Assembly: GCA_900317505.1 (NCBI GenBank)
Contig: ONHB01000003.1
Span: 98,011 to 162,010 of the forward strand
Origin: an uncultured Lachnospiraceae bacterium
GTDB taxonomy: Bacteria; Bacillota; Clostridia; Lachnospirales; Lachnospiraceae
Direction: 5' to 3'
Length of the DNA stretch: 64,000 nucleotides
This document shows positions 27,782 through 36,407 of this stretch, piece by piece (position 1 is the stretch's first letter; the number at the start of each line of letters is the position of its first letter). The position numbers and the translations under genes were made by a program. Under the pieces are notes generated by a model. The model was given only the letters and a program-made list of their open reading frames with translations, did not search any database and had not been told where the DNA came from.

Positions 27782-27981
27782 ATTCTGCTCCATTCTTTTT
27801 CCCTGATATTTTTCTTTTTTATCATACAATTTATCCGAATGAAATGCCAGCCAAAATCTGTTTTTTGCCATCTTTTAGCGGAAAAACATCGAAATACTAT
27901 TTACTATTTTTCCAAAATGTTTTAGTATTTTAGGTAATGAAATAAAAATCATATTATTATAAGGAAAAGGAGATATTGAAT

Positions 27982-29646
27982 ATGAATCTTTCACCTCTTC
28001 AGAAGGCAAGATATGAGTACACTCCCAAGCTTCCGGGAATGCTCAGAAACGGTATTTCAGAAATCTGTGTAAAGGAAGGCGCTGAAACAGCAAGTGTTGC
28101 TGATCAGGACAAGATCAAAGCTCTCTTCCCCAACACATATGGAAAAAAGGAAATCACATTTGAAAAAGGTCAGAATACAGCTGCTGCTAAAAAACAGGTA
28201 GTTGGTGTTATTCTTTCCGGTGGACAGGCTCCTGGCGGACACAATGTTATCACAGGTCTCTATGATGCATTAAAAGCAACCAACAAGGACAATGAGCTTC
28301 TTGGTTTCAAGGGTGGCCCGGACGGACTTTTAAATAATGATTATGTTACATTTGATGATGCTTTCATCGATGCATACAGAAATACAGGTGGTTTTGACAT
28401 CATCGGTTCCGGCCGTACAAAGCTCGAAACCAAAGAACAGTTTGCTATCGTTGCTGAAAACGCAAAGAAAAACGGACTGACAGCTATCGTTATCATCGGT
28501 GGTGATGATTCCAACACCAACGCTGCTACACTTGCTGAATACATGGCAGCTAACAACACTGGTATCCAGGTAATCGGATGCCCTAAGACAATCGATGGTG
28601 ACTTAAAGAACGAAGATATCGAAGCTTCTTTCGGTTTTGATACAGCTACCAAGACATACTCAGAAGTAATTGGTAACATCGAAAGAGATGCTAACTCAGC
28701 TAAGAAATACTGGCACTTTGTAAAGGTTATGGGACGTAGTGCTTCTCACGTTGCTCTGGAATGTGCTCTTGAAACACAGCCCAACATCTGCCTGATCGGT
28801 GAAGAAGTAAAAGCTAAGAAGATGTCTCTTGCACAGATCGCAGGCCAGATTGCTGACTCTGTAGAAAAACGTGCAGCTAACGGTGACAACTTCGGTGTTG
28901 CTATTATCCCTGAAGGTATCGTAGAATTCGTTCCTGAGTTCTCAGTACTGATCGCTGAAATCAACGAACTTCTTGCCGGCAGCAAAACAGAAGAATTTAA
29001 TGCTCTTCCTGACTGGGCTGCAAAATATGCATTTATCGAAAGCGGACTTACAAAAGAATCCATGGCAGTATTTGCTATGCTTCCCCAGTTCGTTCAGCAG
29101 CAGTTATTCTTAGAGAGAGATCCTCACGGAAACGTACAGGTATCCTTGATCGAATCTGAGAAATTATTCTCTGCATTAGTAAAAGACGAACTTGAAAAGA
29201 GAAAAGCAGCCGGCACATACAAAGGAAAATTCAGTGCATTACATCACTTCTTCGGATACGAAGGAAGATGCGCATTCCCTTCTAACTTCGATGCTGACTA
29301 CTGCTACTCACTTGGTTACAATGCATTCATGCTGATCTCTTACGGCTATACCGGATATCTTTCAAAAGTATCCAACCTTTCTAAACCCGCTGATGAATGG
29401 GTTGCAGGTGGTATGCCGATCACTAAGATGATGAACATGGAAAGAAGAAACGGTGAAGACAAACCGGTTATCCGCAAAGCTTTAGTAGAGCTTGATGGTG
29501 CTCCTTTCAAATACTTCGAAGCACACAGAGATACATGGGCTGTTGAAACAGCATTTACTTATCCCGGTGCTATCCAGTATTACGGACCTTCTGAAGTATG
29601 TGATCTTACAACAAGAACACTTGCTCTGGAAAAAGGTGTCAACTAA
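27982..29646 (+). CDS. pfp: Pyrophosphate-dependent phosphofructokinase
   Basis: Reversibly phosphorylates fructose 6-phosphate with PPi in glycolysis. 554 residues, the long PFP type. [18 protein letters not shown] is the N-terminal phosphate loop. [11 protein letters not shown] has GGDD, the residue pair that marks PPi rather than ATP use. [10 protein letters not shown] carries the catalytic Asp, and [15 protein letters not shown] follows. AAAAGGAGATATTGAAT precedes the ATG at 27982; a TTG six bases upstream is unlikely. It is transcribed alone with a strong terminator, and it is the last chromosomal gene before the mobile element. Confidence 0.94.
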   Translation: MNLSPLQKARYEYTPKLPGMLRNGISEICVKEGAETASVADQDKIKALFPNTYGKKEITFEKGQNTAAAKKQVVGVILSGGQAPGGHNVITGLYDALKATNKDNELLGFKGGPDGLLNNDYVTFDDAFIDAYRNTGGFDIIGSGRTKLETKEQFAIVAENAKKNGLTAIVIIGGDDSNTNAATLAEYMAANNTGIQVIGCPKTIDGDLKNEDIEASFGFDTATKTYSEVIGNIERDANSAKKYWHFVKVMGRSASHVALECALETQPNICLIGEEVKAKKMSLAQIAGQIADSVEKRAANGDNFGVAIIPEGIVEFVPEFSVLIAEINELLAGSKTEEFNALPDWAAKYAFIESGLTKESMAVFAMLPQFVQQQLFLERDPHGNVQVSLIESEKLFSALVKDELEKRKAAGTYKGKFSALHHFFGYEGRCAFPSNFDADYCYSLGYNAFMLISYGYTGYLSKVSNLSKPADEWVAGGMPITKMMNMERRNGEDKPVIRKALVELDGAPFKYFEAHRDTWAVETAFTYPGAIQYYGPSEVCDLTTRTLALEKGVN

Positions 29647-29687
29647 TATTTAAAGATATTACTTTTGACAAGTAAAAATGGATATTA

Positions 29688-29723
29688 AAAATTCCCCGGT
29701 CATTATGACCGGGGAATTTTTTT
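29688..29723 (+). terminator. Terminator of pfp
   Basis: AATTCCCCGGTCAT pairs with ATGACCGGGGAATT followed by seven T residues. A very GC-rich, nearly perfect palindrome that would work in both directions, also after the convergent recombinase gene. Confidence 0.92.
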
Positions 29724-29755
29724 AGCTTTCATATCAAATTGCTATATATTAAGAG

Positions 29756-31444
29756 TTAGCGATAGCTGCCTGTGCTGTCATGAGCGGGTAACGTTATTTT
29801 TTGAGTTTTCAACATGCTCTTCTTCCAATCGGTAGTATCAATACTGAAGGTCTCGTTACCAAGCTTAGGGTTAAGATACCATGAGAACACTCCCTTGTCA
29901 AAAACAATTCTATCGACAAATGCATCGATCATTGTTTCAGGAATCTTCGCTCTCGGGTCAAAGGCCTGCATCTTAATAAACTCCGTCAAGCTTTCGATGC
30001 GCCTCTGCTTCAGCTTGTCATCTTCCGATTCGAGAATCTGTTGTTTACACTCATTATTCGTTTTTTCGAGGCTCATGATTTGATCTTCAAGCTTCTGCTT
30101 CTTCTGACGGAATACCTCACGGGAGATATCGCCTTCCGTACACATATCAACCAGCACAGCAATCTGCTTTTTCAACTTATCGATCTGCTTAATGTTGTTC
30201 TCTACCTTTTCCTTATCGGATGAACCATCAGTCATACGAACATCAAGCAAATCGCCTGCCATAGCAATTGCTTCTTCATAAATGGCCTGTCTGTTAGTCA
30301 CAAGTTTTTTGAAGATGAAGTCGGCCATGATATCAAGTCTCCACTGCATGAAGGTTGTATTATCACATATACCTTCGATATCTAAGCCCCTCTTCAATCT
30401 CATAGCTGGTGTTCCGGTACGTAATTGACCATAACACTGAAAAATGAAAGAAGTATCACCGGTCTTTGACTTATGTGCTAGTCTACGATTCATTGCATGT
30501 CCGCATGTACATCTGCATTTAGCAGCCCACACATTCTTACAAGGAGACTGACCTTTTCTAATGATATTCCCATGCTCGTCTTTCTTAACCGTACTTCTTT
30601 TTTCCTTAAGTCTTTGAGCTTCATCAAATACTTCCGGAGTAATGATTGCTTCATGGGAGCCTTCCACATAAATCTTTTCAATCTCACCGTGGTTATTGAT
30701 TTTCTTCTGAGTAAGATAATCCGGCACGTACTGCTTACGATATTCAATGCGTCCACAGTAAAAAGAATTACTTAAAACCCTGTTGATATTACCTGCTTGC
30801 CATCTTGTAAGTCCGGAAGCAGTCTTGCGACCTTCCTGTTCCATGATGTCCTGTATCCTTCTAACACCATTTCCTTCAAGATACAGTTCAAAGATTCTTT
30901 TTACTGTTTCTGCCTGCTCTTTGTTGATAACCAAATTACCATCAACACGGTCATATCCAAGGATATTTCCATTACCGTAAAGAACACCATTTTTAAAAGA
31001 AATCATTTGACCGGCTTTAACACGCTGTGAGATTTTCTTACTTTCATTCTGAGCAAGGGTAGCCATGATTGATAATCTAAGCTCTCCGTCCTCATCATTC
31101 AGTGTCCAGATATTGTCTTCTGTGAACCACACCTCCACGCCATAAGTTTTGAGGATTCTTGTTTGCTGTAACGTATCTACGGTATTTCTGGCAAAACGAG
31201 AAACCTCCCTAGTGACTATAAGATCAAATCGTCTATCTTTGGCATCTTGCATCATCCGAAGGAACCCCTCTCTTTTATTAATAGAAGTTCCGGTAATTCC
31301 TTCATCAATGTATCTTTCGACGAGTTCCCACTCAGGATGCCTTCCGAGCAGCTCATCATAATACTGCACCTGGTTTTCCAAGGCTGAAATCTGTGCCTCG
31401 TGTTCTGTAGAGACACGGGCATATATAACGACTCTACGTTTCAC
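29756..31444 (-). CDS. Large serine recombinase (site-specific integrase)
   Basis: Catalyses integration and excision of the element. 562 residues. The resolvase N-domain begins RVVIYARVSTEHE with the nucleophile Ser12, and continues with YIDEGITGTSINKREGFLRMM, LIVTREVSRFARN and the helix LSIMATLAQNESKKIS. A recombinase domain (about 160-270, GYDRVDGNLVINKEQAETVKRIF) follows, then a zinc-ribbon region (CRCTCGHAMNRR), a coiled coil (about 410-470) and a short C-terminal tail. The gene's 3' end lies close to the element's left end, as is common for such elements. TndX/CTn-type relatives are expected. Confidence 0.93.
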   Translation of the reverse strand: MKRRVVIYARVSTEHEAQISALENQVQYYDELLGRHPEWELVERYIDEGITGTSINKREGFLRMMQDAKDRRFDLIVTREVSRFARNTVDTLQQTRILKTYGVEVWFTEDNIWTLNDEDGELRLSIMATLAQNESKKISQRVKAGQMISFKNGVLYGNGNILGYDRVDGNLVINKEQAETVKRIFELYLEGNGVRRIQDIMEQEGRKTASGLTRWQAGNINRVLSNSFYCGRIEYRKQYVPDYLTQKKINNHGEIEKIYVEGSHEAIITPEVFDEAQRLKEKRSTVKKDEHGNIIRKGQSPCKNVWAAKCRCTCGHAMNRRLAHKSKTGDTSFIFQCYGQLRTGTPAMRLKRGLDIEGICDNTTFMQWRLDIMADFIFKKLVTNRQAIYEEAIAMAGDLLDVRMTDGSSDKEKVENNIKQIDKLKKQIAVLVDMCTEGDISREVFRQKKQKLEDQIMSLEKTNNECKQQILESEDDKLKQRRIESLTEFIKMQAFDPRAKIPETMIDAFVDRIVFDKGVFSWYLNPKLGNETFSIDTTDWKKSMLKTQKITLPAHDSTGSYR

Positions 31445-31512
31445 ACGTTAACCTCATGTCTTTCCAGATGCCATATACGGATTTCGTATACAATATCATT
31501 ATAAATCCTTAG

Positions 31513-31677
31513 TTACTCTTTATCAACGGGAACATTATGTTTTTTTGCTATATACTCAAGTTCGTTCTTTGTTATCTTCCCGTCATCGCAAAGCTGCTTC
31601 ATAATGTCAAAAGCAGCTAGCTTTATCGCCATTTCCTCGACTTCGGGAGGAAAGGTAATATCAGGCATATCTTTCAT
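31513..31677 (-). CDS. Small SHOCT-like protein, 54 residues
   Basis: Reads MKDMPDITFPPEVEEMAIKL and continues to a C-terminal helical part FDIMKQLCDDGKITKNELEYI that resembles the short SHOCT-type oligomerisation motif. The start has a strong GGGAGGAAACAGC site. It lies 12 bases downstream of the sigma-like gene and about 70 bases ahead of the recombinase, so it is probably cotranscribed with them. No function is known; a regulatory helper of recombination is a guess. Confidence 0.65.
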   Translation of the reverse strand: MKDMPDITFPPEVEEMAIKLAAFDIMKQLCDDGKITKNELEYIAKKHNVPVDKE

Positions 31678-31689
31678 GCTGTTTCCTCC

Positions 31690-32253
31690 CTAAATTTTGT
31701 CAATGAAATAGGCAGTCATATCTTCAATAAAGTCCTTATGGATTCGACTCGCACGTTTACGCAAAGCCTCCAAAGATATCCCTGTTTCATCAGATAGTTG
31801 GTTATAGTTTTTACTATGATTAAGTAAGGGAATAATAATCCTCTGTTCTTCCGGCATGAGTGTGTAGAGATGCTTGTCAAAAGCAGCAAACTCTTCTCTC
31901 ATTACGACAAGGACTCTATGCTTCCTCTTAATCCGTTCCTGTGCTTCCTTAGGAATAAGGTTGCTTAAGTTAATAGCACCGCTTCCGTCAATACTTTCCT
32001 CTAAAATCACGTTATTAACCGCCTGCTGTGCTGTCGGATCACTGTGATGTCCTAGATTTTGAATACGAACCCCAAGCTCGTCCCTGTGGTGACTGCGGCT
32101 AAACTGTTCTTCAGCCTGAATCTCATAAATGAGCTTCGTCTTGCAATCATCAAGGATTCCTGTAAAGGAGCAATAATGGGAATATATCAGCTCAGCACGG
32201 TCTCTTGCAGAACCTTCTTCATATGAATCTAAGATATTAATAGTCTTGGCCAT
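31690..32253 (-). CDS. Sigma-70 region 4-like regulator
   Basis: 187 residues. The C-terminal part (LPEEQRIIIPLLNHSKNYNQLSDETGISLEALRKRASRIHKDF pattern, about residues 130-175) has the helix-turn-helix of sigma factor region 4 and of the related ArpU/phage-type regulators. The N-terminal 100 residues are not recognisable and lack a clear sigma region 2. It may therefore be a transcription activator rather than a full sigma factor. It is placed between rha and the recombinase, 13 bases downstream of rha. Confidence 0.65.
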   Translation of the reverse strand: MAKTINILDSYEEGSARDRAELIYSHYCSFTGILDDCKTKLIYEIQAEEQFSRSHHRDELGVRIQNLGHHSDPTAQQAVNNVILEESIDGSGAINLSNLIPKEAQERIKRKHRVLVVMREEFAAFDKHLYTLMPEEQRIIIPLLNHSKNYNQLSDETGISLEALRKRASRIHKDFIEDMTAYFIDKI

Positions 32254-32266
32254 ATTCCCACCTCCT

Positions 32267-32911
32267 TTACTGCAACTTCTTCATGTAGTACCACTCAAGG
32301 TATCTCTTACGTTCTTGAAAATCAGGCGTTGAAACCAACAAACCAATATCTACTCTCTGAAGGAGGTCAATTGCCTCAATCTGCTTAGTAGTAAGATAAG
32401 GTCGAATGCTGGTGCCGGGCTTGAGACCATTTTCTTCACGCACCTGCTTAGCTGTTTTTCCAAGAACAATACGGTTCAACAGATCCGCCTCGTTGCTGAA
32501 GTGATAATGCATCGGCTTCTCATGAATGAGCTGGATATTATCGGTAAGGAGCGGAAATTCCGTTCTTGCCTCAAGCAGATACTTAACAAAGGCTTCCATT
32601 TCGTTAAAGCGCTTGATGTATGCCTCTTTAAAAGAAGCTGCCTTTTTTCCTCTGTACCCCATGACCAAGAAAACAAATCCATCACGGGTCATATTGAAGC
32701 AAGGCTGTCTGTGTCCCTGAGCATTGATGTAGCTCGACTGCTCAAAATTGAGCTGTCGGAACTCTTCAGAACAATCAAGATTTCTGATGTCTCTGATTAC
32801 GTTACGGTGATCCTTATTAAAAGCATCTGCCACCGCAAGACTGTCAACCCTAGCAACACCATTGTTGTCCGCATACATTCCGAACTCGTTCTTTGCAACT
32901 AAATTCTTCAT
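32267..32911 (-). CDS. Rha-family regulatory protein
   Basis: Phage-type regulator. The N-terminal Rha domain (about 15-110) contains SLAVADAFNKDHRNVIRDIRNL, then FNMTRDGFVFLVMGYRGKKAASFKEAYIKRFNEME, which is the family signature (FxMTRDGF, MGxxGKKA, KxxYIxxFNxME). The C-terminal 100 residues are not assigned. 214 residues from the ATG at 32911, chosen for the AGAAAGGA just ahead; the frame is open 111 bases further upstream but over hairpin sequence. It is the first gene of the rha-sigma-small protein-recombinase set. Confidence 0.85.
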   Translation of the reverse strand: MKNLVAKNEFGMYADNNGVARVDSLAVADAFNKDHRNVIRDIRNLDCSEEFRQLNFEQSSYINAQGHRQPCFNMTRDGFVFLVMGYRGKKAASFKEAYIKRFNEMEAFVKYLLEARTEFPLLTDNIQLIHEKPMHYHFSNEADLLNRIVLGKTAKQVREENGLKPGTSIRPYLTTKQIEAIDLLQRVDIGLLVSTPDFQERKRYLEWYYMKKLQ

Positions 32912-32950
32912 TTTGTTTCCTTTCTGCCTGCCAGCAGAGAGGTGAAGGAT

Positions 32951-32980
32951 AAAAAAGAGCCAGGGTACTTCGTATCCCTG
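32951..32980 (-). terminator. Terminator-like hairpin in the rha leader (proximal)
   Basis: On the minus strand CAGGGATAC and GTACCCTG form a stem with a GAA loop, followed by GCTCTTTTTT. It lies 40 bases before the rha start and would terminate or attenuate transcription entering rha. Confidence 0.6.
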
Positions 32981-33024
32981 ACCTTTGAACCCGATTAGCG
33001 CAAAAAGGAAAGGGTACTGCATAG

Positions 33025-33051
33025 AAAAAACACTTTCGCAATGTGAAAATG
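33025..33051 (-). terminator. Terminator-like hairpin in the rha leader (distal)
   Basis: CATTTTC (33045-33051) pairs with GAAAGTG (33031-33037) on the minus strand with one G-U pair, directly followed by six T residues. Together with the proximal hairpin it makes a tandem barrier between the defence operon and rha. An 11-bp inverted repeat (32941-32951 and 33063-33073) encloses both. Confidence 0.55.
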
Positions 33052-33184
33052 CTTTCTATATGTATCCTTCACCCCTTATAGCTAATCAGGGCTTCGATAT
33101 TTTGTTTGTCCTGCACGAAACAGGTAGTGTCAATTTGTTGCTGGAATTACATCCCTGCAACTGTACTCATTATCGTTTTTTTCA

Positions 33185-33225
33185 ATGTCGGAATACATGC
33201 GCAGGATGTCGGAATGATGTCGGAA
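33185..33225 (+). repeat. Three direct repeats of ATGTCGGAA
   Basis: Exact 9-base copies at 33185-33193, 33206-33214 and 33217-33225, with start-to-start distances of 21 and 11 bases. The two wider copies share ATGTCGGAAT. They lie just beyond the operon terminator, in the 409-base spacer ahead of rha. Spacing near one and two helical turns suggests a protein-binding array such as an operator or accessory recombination or replication site. Confidence 0.6.
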
Positions 33226-33288
33226 ATAAAAAAAGACCTGATACCGCCGATTCCTCAGTCAAATACTGTAGGAATCAGCTAATATCAG
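33226..33288 (-). terminator. Terminator at the end of the defence operon
   Basis: On the minus strand the outer stem CTGATA/TATCAG (33283-33288, 33238-33243) and inner stem GATTCCT/AGGAATC enclose a loop, followed by GTC and seven T residues. It lies about 35 bases after the stop of the last operon gene. Confidence 0.8.
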
Positions 33289-33320
33289 ATCCAATACGGT
33301 TTATTTCAAATATTAACTTA

Positions 33321-34982
33321 TCAATTTCGGTTAGATTTTTTCTTCCACTCTCTTCCGAATAGCTCGTTTCCGTTTCCAGAAAGATAAAGTACCTTAGCCT
33401 TCTCAAGTTTTTCAGCTATTTCTGGAGAGAATGTTTCTTGTCTATCCATGGCGATAAAGACCTGTTTCCCTGAATTTTGATATAAATCAAGAATTTTACC
33501 AAAGGAGTAATCTTCTATTCGCTTATGAATATCTGAATCATGAATTATAGCAGGTAAAACTGTCAATTCAAGAATAGATAAGTCTAACAGAATAAGCCCC
33601 TTACATGAAGTTCCTGCTCCACTATCATATGGAGTGTAAAAATCATATTGTTTTCCATCTTCAGCAATTGTTATAATAGGCGACTCTGAATCATCATTAT
33701 AGATATATGCATTCAATTGAGCCATCTTATCATTAAGCATTTTTTGAAGATGTGCCCGCTCATCCTTAAGCGCTGCCTTAGTATTTTCTTTAGCTTCTTT
33801 TACTGCATCTCCATGTTCTTTCAACTTTTCATATGCATCGTTTGCCCTTTGCAATTCATCCAGTTCATTTCTTAAGCTGGCATACTTTCTAAATACTTGA
33901 GTCGAAAAGTCTTTACTAACACCTAGTTCTCTAATCTCTTTCTCAAGAAGTGATTGATCTCCTTGGGCAATTTTTATAAGAGCTCTAAGCTGTTCCTCAG
34001 CATCAGAAAACTCATCACTCAAAATCTGTTGGATTTTTCGATGAAATTGTTCTATTTCTTGAATATGTTTAATATCTGCATCCGGAAAAAACTCCTTCAA
34101 TAATTCAAGATCGCTATCAACACCTATAACAGAGTTCCGTCTGTTATCACTAATAACTCGCAGCTGAGACATATATTGTGATAATCTGCGGTTTGTCTTT
34201 CGCAGTTCTTCCTTTAGTTCCCCTATTTGTTCTATGATCTTCGGATTTTCTATTCCAAGCAAAGACAGATCGGATTCTTCACTTGATTTTTCAAGTTTTT
34301 CAATTTCCGCCTGTAGTTCAATAATTCTTTTTTGATTATCCTTATACTCACGTGCGTTTATTTTCTTAATAAGATCATATTTAATTGAATGGGCATAAAT
34401 ATCCTTCTTTTCTTCATTCTCCTTCTCTTGGATTTTATACTCCATAACAAGATTATATAATCCAAAGAGTTTAAGTAATTCATTTATGGCCGCCTCAGAT
34501 TTTCCTTTCTTTGCAACTTCCAAAGGCGCTTTTTCATCCAGATTATCTCGTTGATACACTCTAAAATACGGATTCACCATACCGCGGAATGTGCTCAACG
34601 ACTCATCAACATGATATCCCTTAGCAAGCTCTTTACAAAACTTATCTGTTGAAATTGTTTCTATGACATTATAGTTTTCATCACATCTGTTTACTTTTGT
34701 GGTATTTATTGTATCTCTTGAGTAATAGTGTAATCCATCATCAAATTCAAAACAGAATTCTATGGTATGTCCTTTAACAATTTGCTGGACATCAGTACAC
34801 TTTTGTACATAGTCCTTTCCACCAAATACAAAGTCTATAATCATGAGAAACGTAGACTTACCTATAGAATTTTTTGCATCATTTGTACCTAGGACCGCAT
34901 TAAGTCCCGGATGAAATGTAATTGGCCCCCTTGGCTTATCATCAAATGTCCGAAACTTATCACATCTAATCTCTCGTAACAT
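33321..34982 (-). CDS. SMC-like ATPase of an ABC-3C-type module (DUF2326-like)
   Basis: 553 residues. The N-terminus is ABC/SMC-like: MLREIRCDKFRTF, then a stretched Walker A LGTNDAKNSIGKSTFLMIIDF. A long coiled coil follows (about 190-290 and 350-410). The C-terminal part has GAGTSCKGLILLDLSILE, which resembles the signature region, and HDSDIHKRIEDY near the Walker B position. This layout fits DUF2326-type ATPases of the predicted ABC-three-component conflict systems. The ATG at 34982 overlaps the preceding small gene by 17 bases. It is the last gene of the operon. Confidence 0.75.
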   Translation of the reverse strand: MLREIRCDKFRTFDDKPRGPITFHPGLNAVLGTNDAKNSIGKSTFLMIIDFVFGGKDYVQKCTDVQQIVKGHTIEFCFEFDDGLHYYSRDTINTTKVNRCDENYNVIETISTDKFCKELAKGYHVDESLSTFRGMVNPYFRVYQRDNLDEKAPLEVAKKGKSEAAINELLKLFGLYNLVMEYKIQEKENEEKKDIYAHSIKYDLIKKINAREYKDNQKRIIELQAEIEKLEKSSEESDLSLLGIENPKIIEQIGELKEELRKTNRRLSQYMSQLRVISDNRRNSVIGVDSDLELLKEFFPDADIKHIQEIEQFHRKIQQILSDEFSDAEEQLRALIKIAQGDQSLLEKEIRELGVSKDFSTQVFRKYASLRNELDELQRANDAYEKLKEHGDAVKEAKENTKAALKDERAHLQKMLNDKMAQLNAYIYNDDSESPIITIAEDGKQYDFYTPYDSGAGTSCKGLILLDLSILELTVLPAIIHDSDIHKRIEDYSFGKILDLYQNSGKQVFIAMDRQETFSPEIAEKLEKAKVLYLSGNGNELFGREWKKKSNRN

Positions 34983-35196
34983 AGTACAGTTTTCCTTCCC
35001 CATTTAAATCTATTTTGCCCAAGGCGTATAAAGCATCAATAACCTCCATAAATTCAGAAATCGATATTTTATCTTTTTTAGCCTTTTCATATAACTCTAT
35101 GGGACTTTTCTCCCCCTCTCGTAACACTTTAAGAATAGGAGGGAACTTAGATATACTACTTTCATTGTAGCTTGTTATTTTATTCGGTAGTTTCAC
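34966..35196 (-). CDS. Small middle component of the ABC-3C-type module
   Basis: 76 residues, starting with a GTG (35196): MKLPNKITSYNESSISKFPP, then SPIELYEKAK and EFMEVIDALYALGKIDL. The LPNK-T-SY-ES-SKFP start and the FIEVLDxLYALGKI-like end match small middle-component proteins found between the ATPase and effector genes of ABC-3C systems, a winged-helix-like adaptor (MC6/MC7 type; exact subtype uncertain). It overlaps both neighbours by 17 bases, so all three are translationally coupled. Confidence 0.7.
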   Translation of the reverse strand: MKLPNKITSYNESSISKFPPILKVLREGEKSPIELYEKAKKDKISISEFMEVIDALYALGKIDLNGEGKLYYVTRD

Positions 35197-36349
35197 GTTC
35201 AAACACCTCGCAATTCTGGATATAGTATGAAATAATAGCCTCACACGCCGACTTCTTATCAGTCTGAGCCTTTTCAGCCAACCACTCGCATAACCGGTTG
35301 AAAATGACTTCCTTATCTTGCTCATCAGTAGCAAATTCTAAGTATGCTCTCTTTACATCTCCAGATATCTTTTCGTAAGTCAGTCTTCGCTCATTATTTA
35401 GCTGTTTCAATTTATCCTCTACAAAAGGGAAATACTGAACCACATTCGTCCAGACCTTTGAAAACAACATTTTATCATTAGGAATCTTTTGCTTTACTTC
35501 AACTGGAGTATATTGAAACGTAGGCAATTCAGTAGGATCAGCATCCGATAAGGCCTCTAATACTTGACTGATTTCCTTTTCCATTTCCAAAGCATCAACC
35601 GATTTATCAAAACTTCTCTTTGCTATGATTGTTTTCTTCTTATCGTTTAAGCATCTAATAACTGCGTCATTAGACGTATCTTTATATTTCTCGTAACAAT
35701 TATTACAAACTGCAATGTGTTCAAATTGTCCTCTGACTGGGAACTTAATAATCCTATATTCTTCTATGGTTTGACCGCCAATTTCGTCGATTAAACCATG
35801 TTTACAAAAAGGACATTTACTATAGACTTCAGAAACGCATGCCATCTTAATTAACGCATCAACATCACCACTATCAAGTAAACCTTGAATTTTATTGGAT
35901 ATATCAGAAGCAACAACTGATGGATCAAGATTTTCTTTGTCGACCACGCTGTTCAAAACCACCGCAAGAATATCCACAATGACTTTACGTTTTTCTAAAG
36001 CATCAGCGTCACTATAAGAGTTTCTTAGTGTAGCCAAATCCATACCGGTTATATCCGATAAATAATCAAGCAGCTCGTTAGCTATAGATACAGATTTCGT
36101 TTCACTTATAGGTTCCCTCATTTTAAAGATGCCTAATTGAGAACGGTACAATTTTACAAGCCAATGCACAGCTTCATCATTTATTGGCGTATCCGCATTT
36201 CTTTTTAATCTATCAGCGAAAAAAGTTCTCGGAATTATACCGTCCTCTACCTCCCACTTAGGAATATTCGCAAAGGTTTTAGCACCAAGTATTCCCTCTG
36301 TTAGTTTTTTTAAAATTTCACTTGCTCTTAAGTCACTCTGAGTTGCCAA
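35180..36349 (-). CDS. ABC-3C effector-type protein with zinc-finger/HNH-like module
   Basis: 389 residues, starting at TTG with GGAGGG eight bases ahead. A zinc-binding region at about 180-230 reads CPFCKHGLIDEIGG and later FEHIAVCNNCYEKYKD, the spacing seen in HNH/McrA-like modules, although the catalytic His pair is not complete to my eye. The C-terminal 110 residues (MLFSKVWTNVVQYFPFVEDKLKQLN and CEAIISYYIQNCEVF) resemble the shared C-terminal domain of ABC-3C effectors. In that class the C-terminal domain docks the effector to the ATPase complex (predicted from comparative genomics). It lies 58 bases downstream of the UvrD-like gene. Confidence 0.62.
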   Translation of the reverse strand: MATQSDLRASEILKKLTEGILGAKTFANIPKWEVEDGIIPRTFFADRLKRNADTPINDEAVHWLVKLYRSQLGIFKMREPISETKSVSIANELLDYLSDITGMDLATLRNSYSDADALEKRKVIVDILAVVLNSVVDKENLDPSVVASDISNKIQGLLDSGDVDALIKMACVSEVYSKCPFCKHGLIDEIGGQTIEEYRIIKFPVRGQFEHIAVCNNCYEKYKDTSNDAVIRCLNDKKKTIIAKRSFDKSVDALEMEKEISQVLEALSDADPTELPTFQYTPVEVKQKIPNDKMLFSKVWTNVVQYFPFVEDKLKQLNNERRLTYEKISGDVKRAYLEFATDEQDKEVIFNRLCEWLAEKAQTDKKSACEAIISYYIQNCEVFERETTE

Positions 36350-36407
36350 TTATTACGCCCTCCAATACATAAGAAATCTCTATCTGTCCATATATTCAGT
36401 CCTTTTT

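Noticed and set aside
33000..33360. Long N-terminal extension of Rha (open to 33022) and a plus-strand frame at 32985-33362
   Set aside because: Both run through terminator-like hairpins. The Rha ATG at 32911 has a good ribosome binding site and matches the family start.
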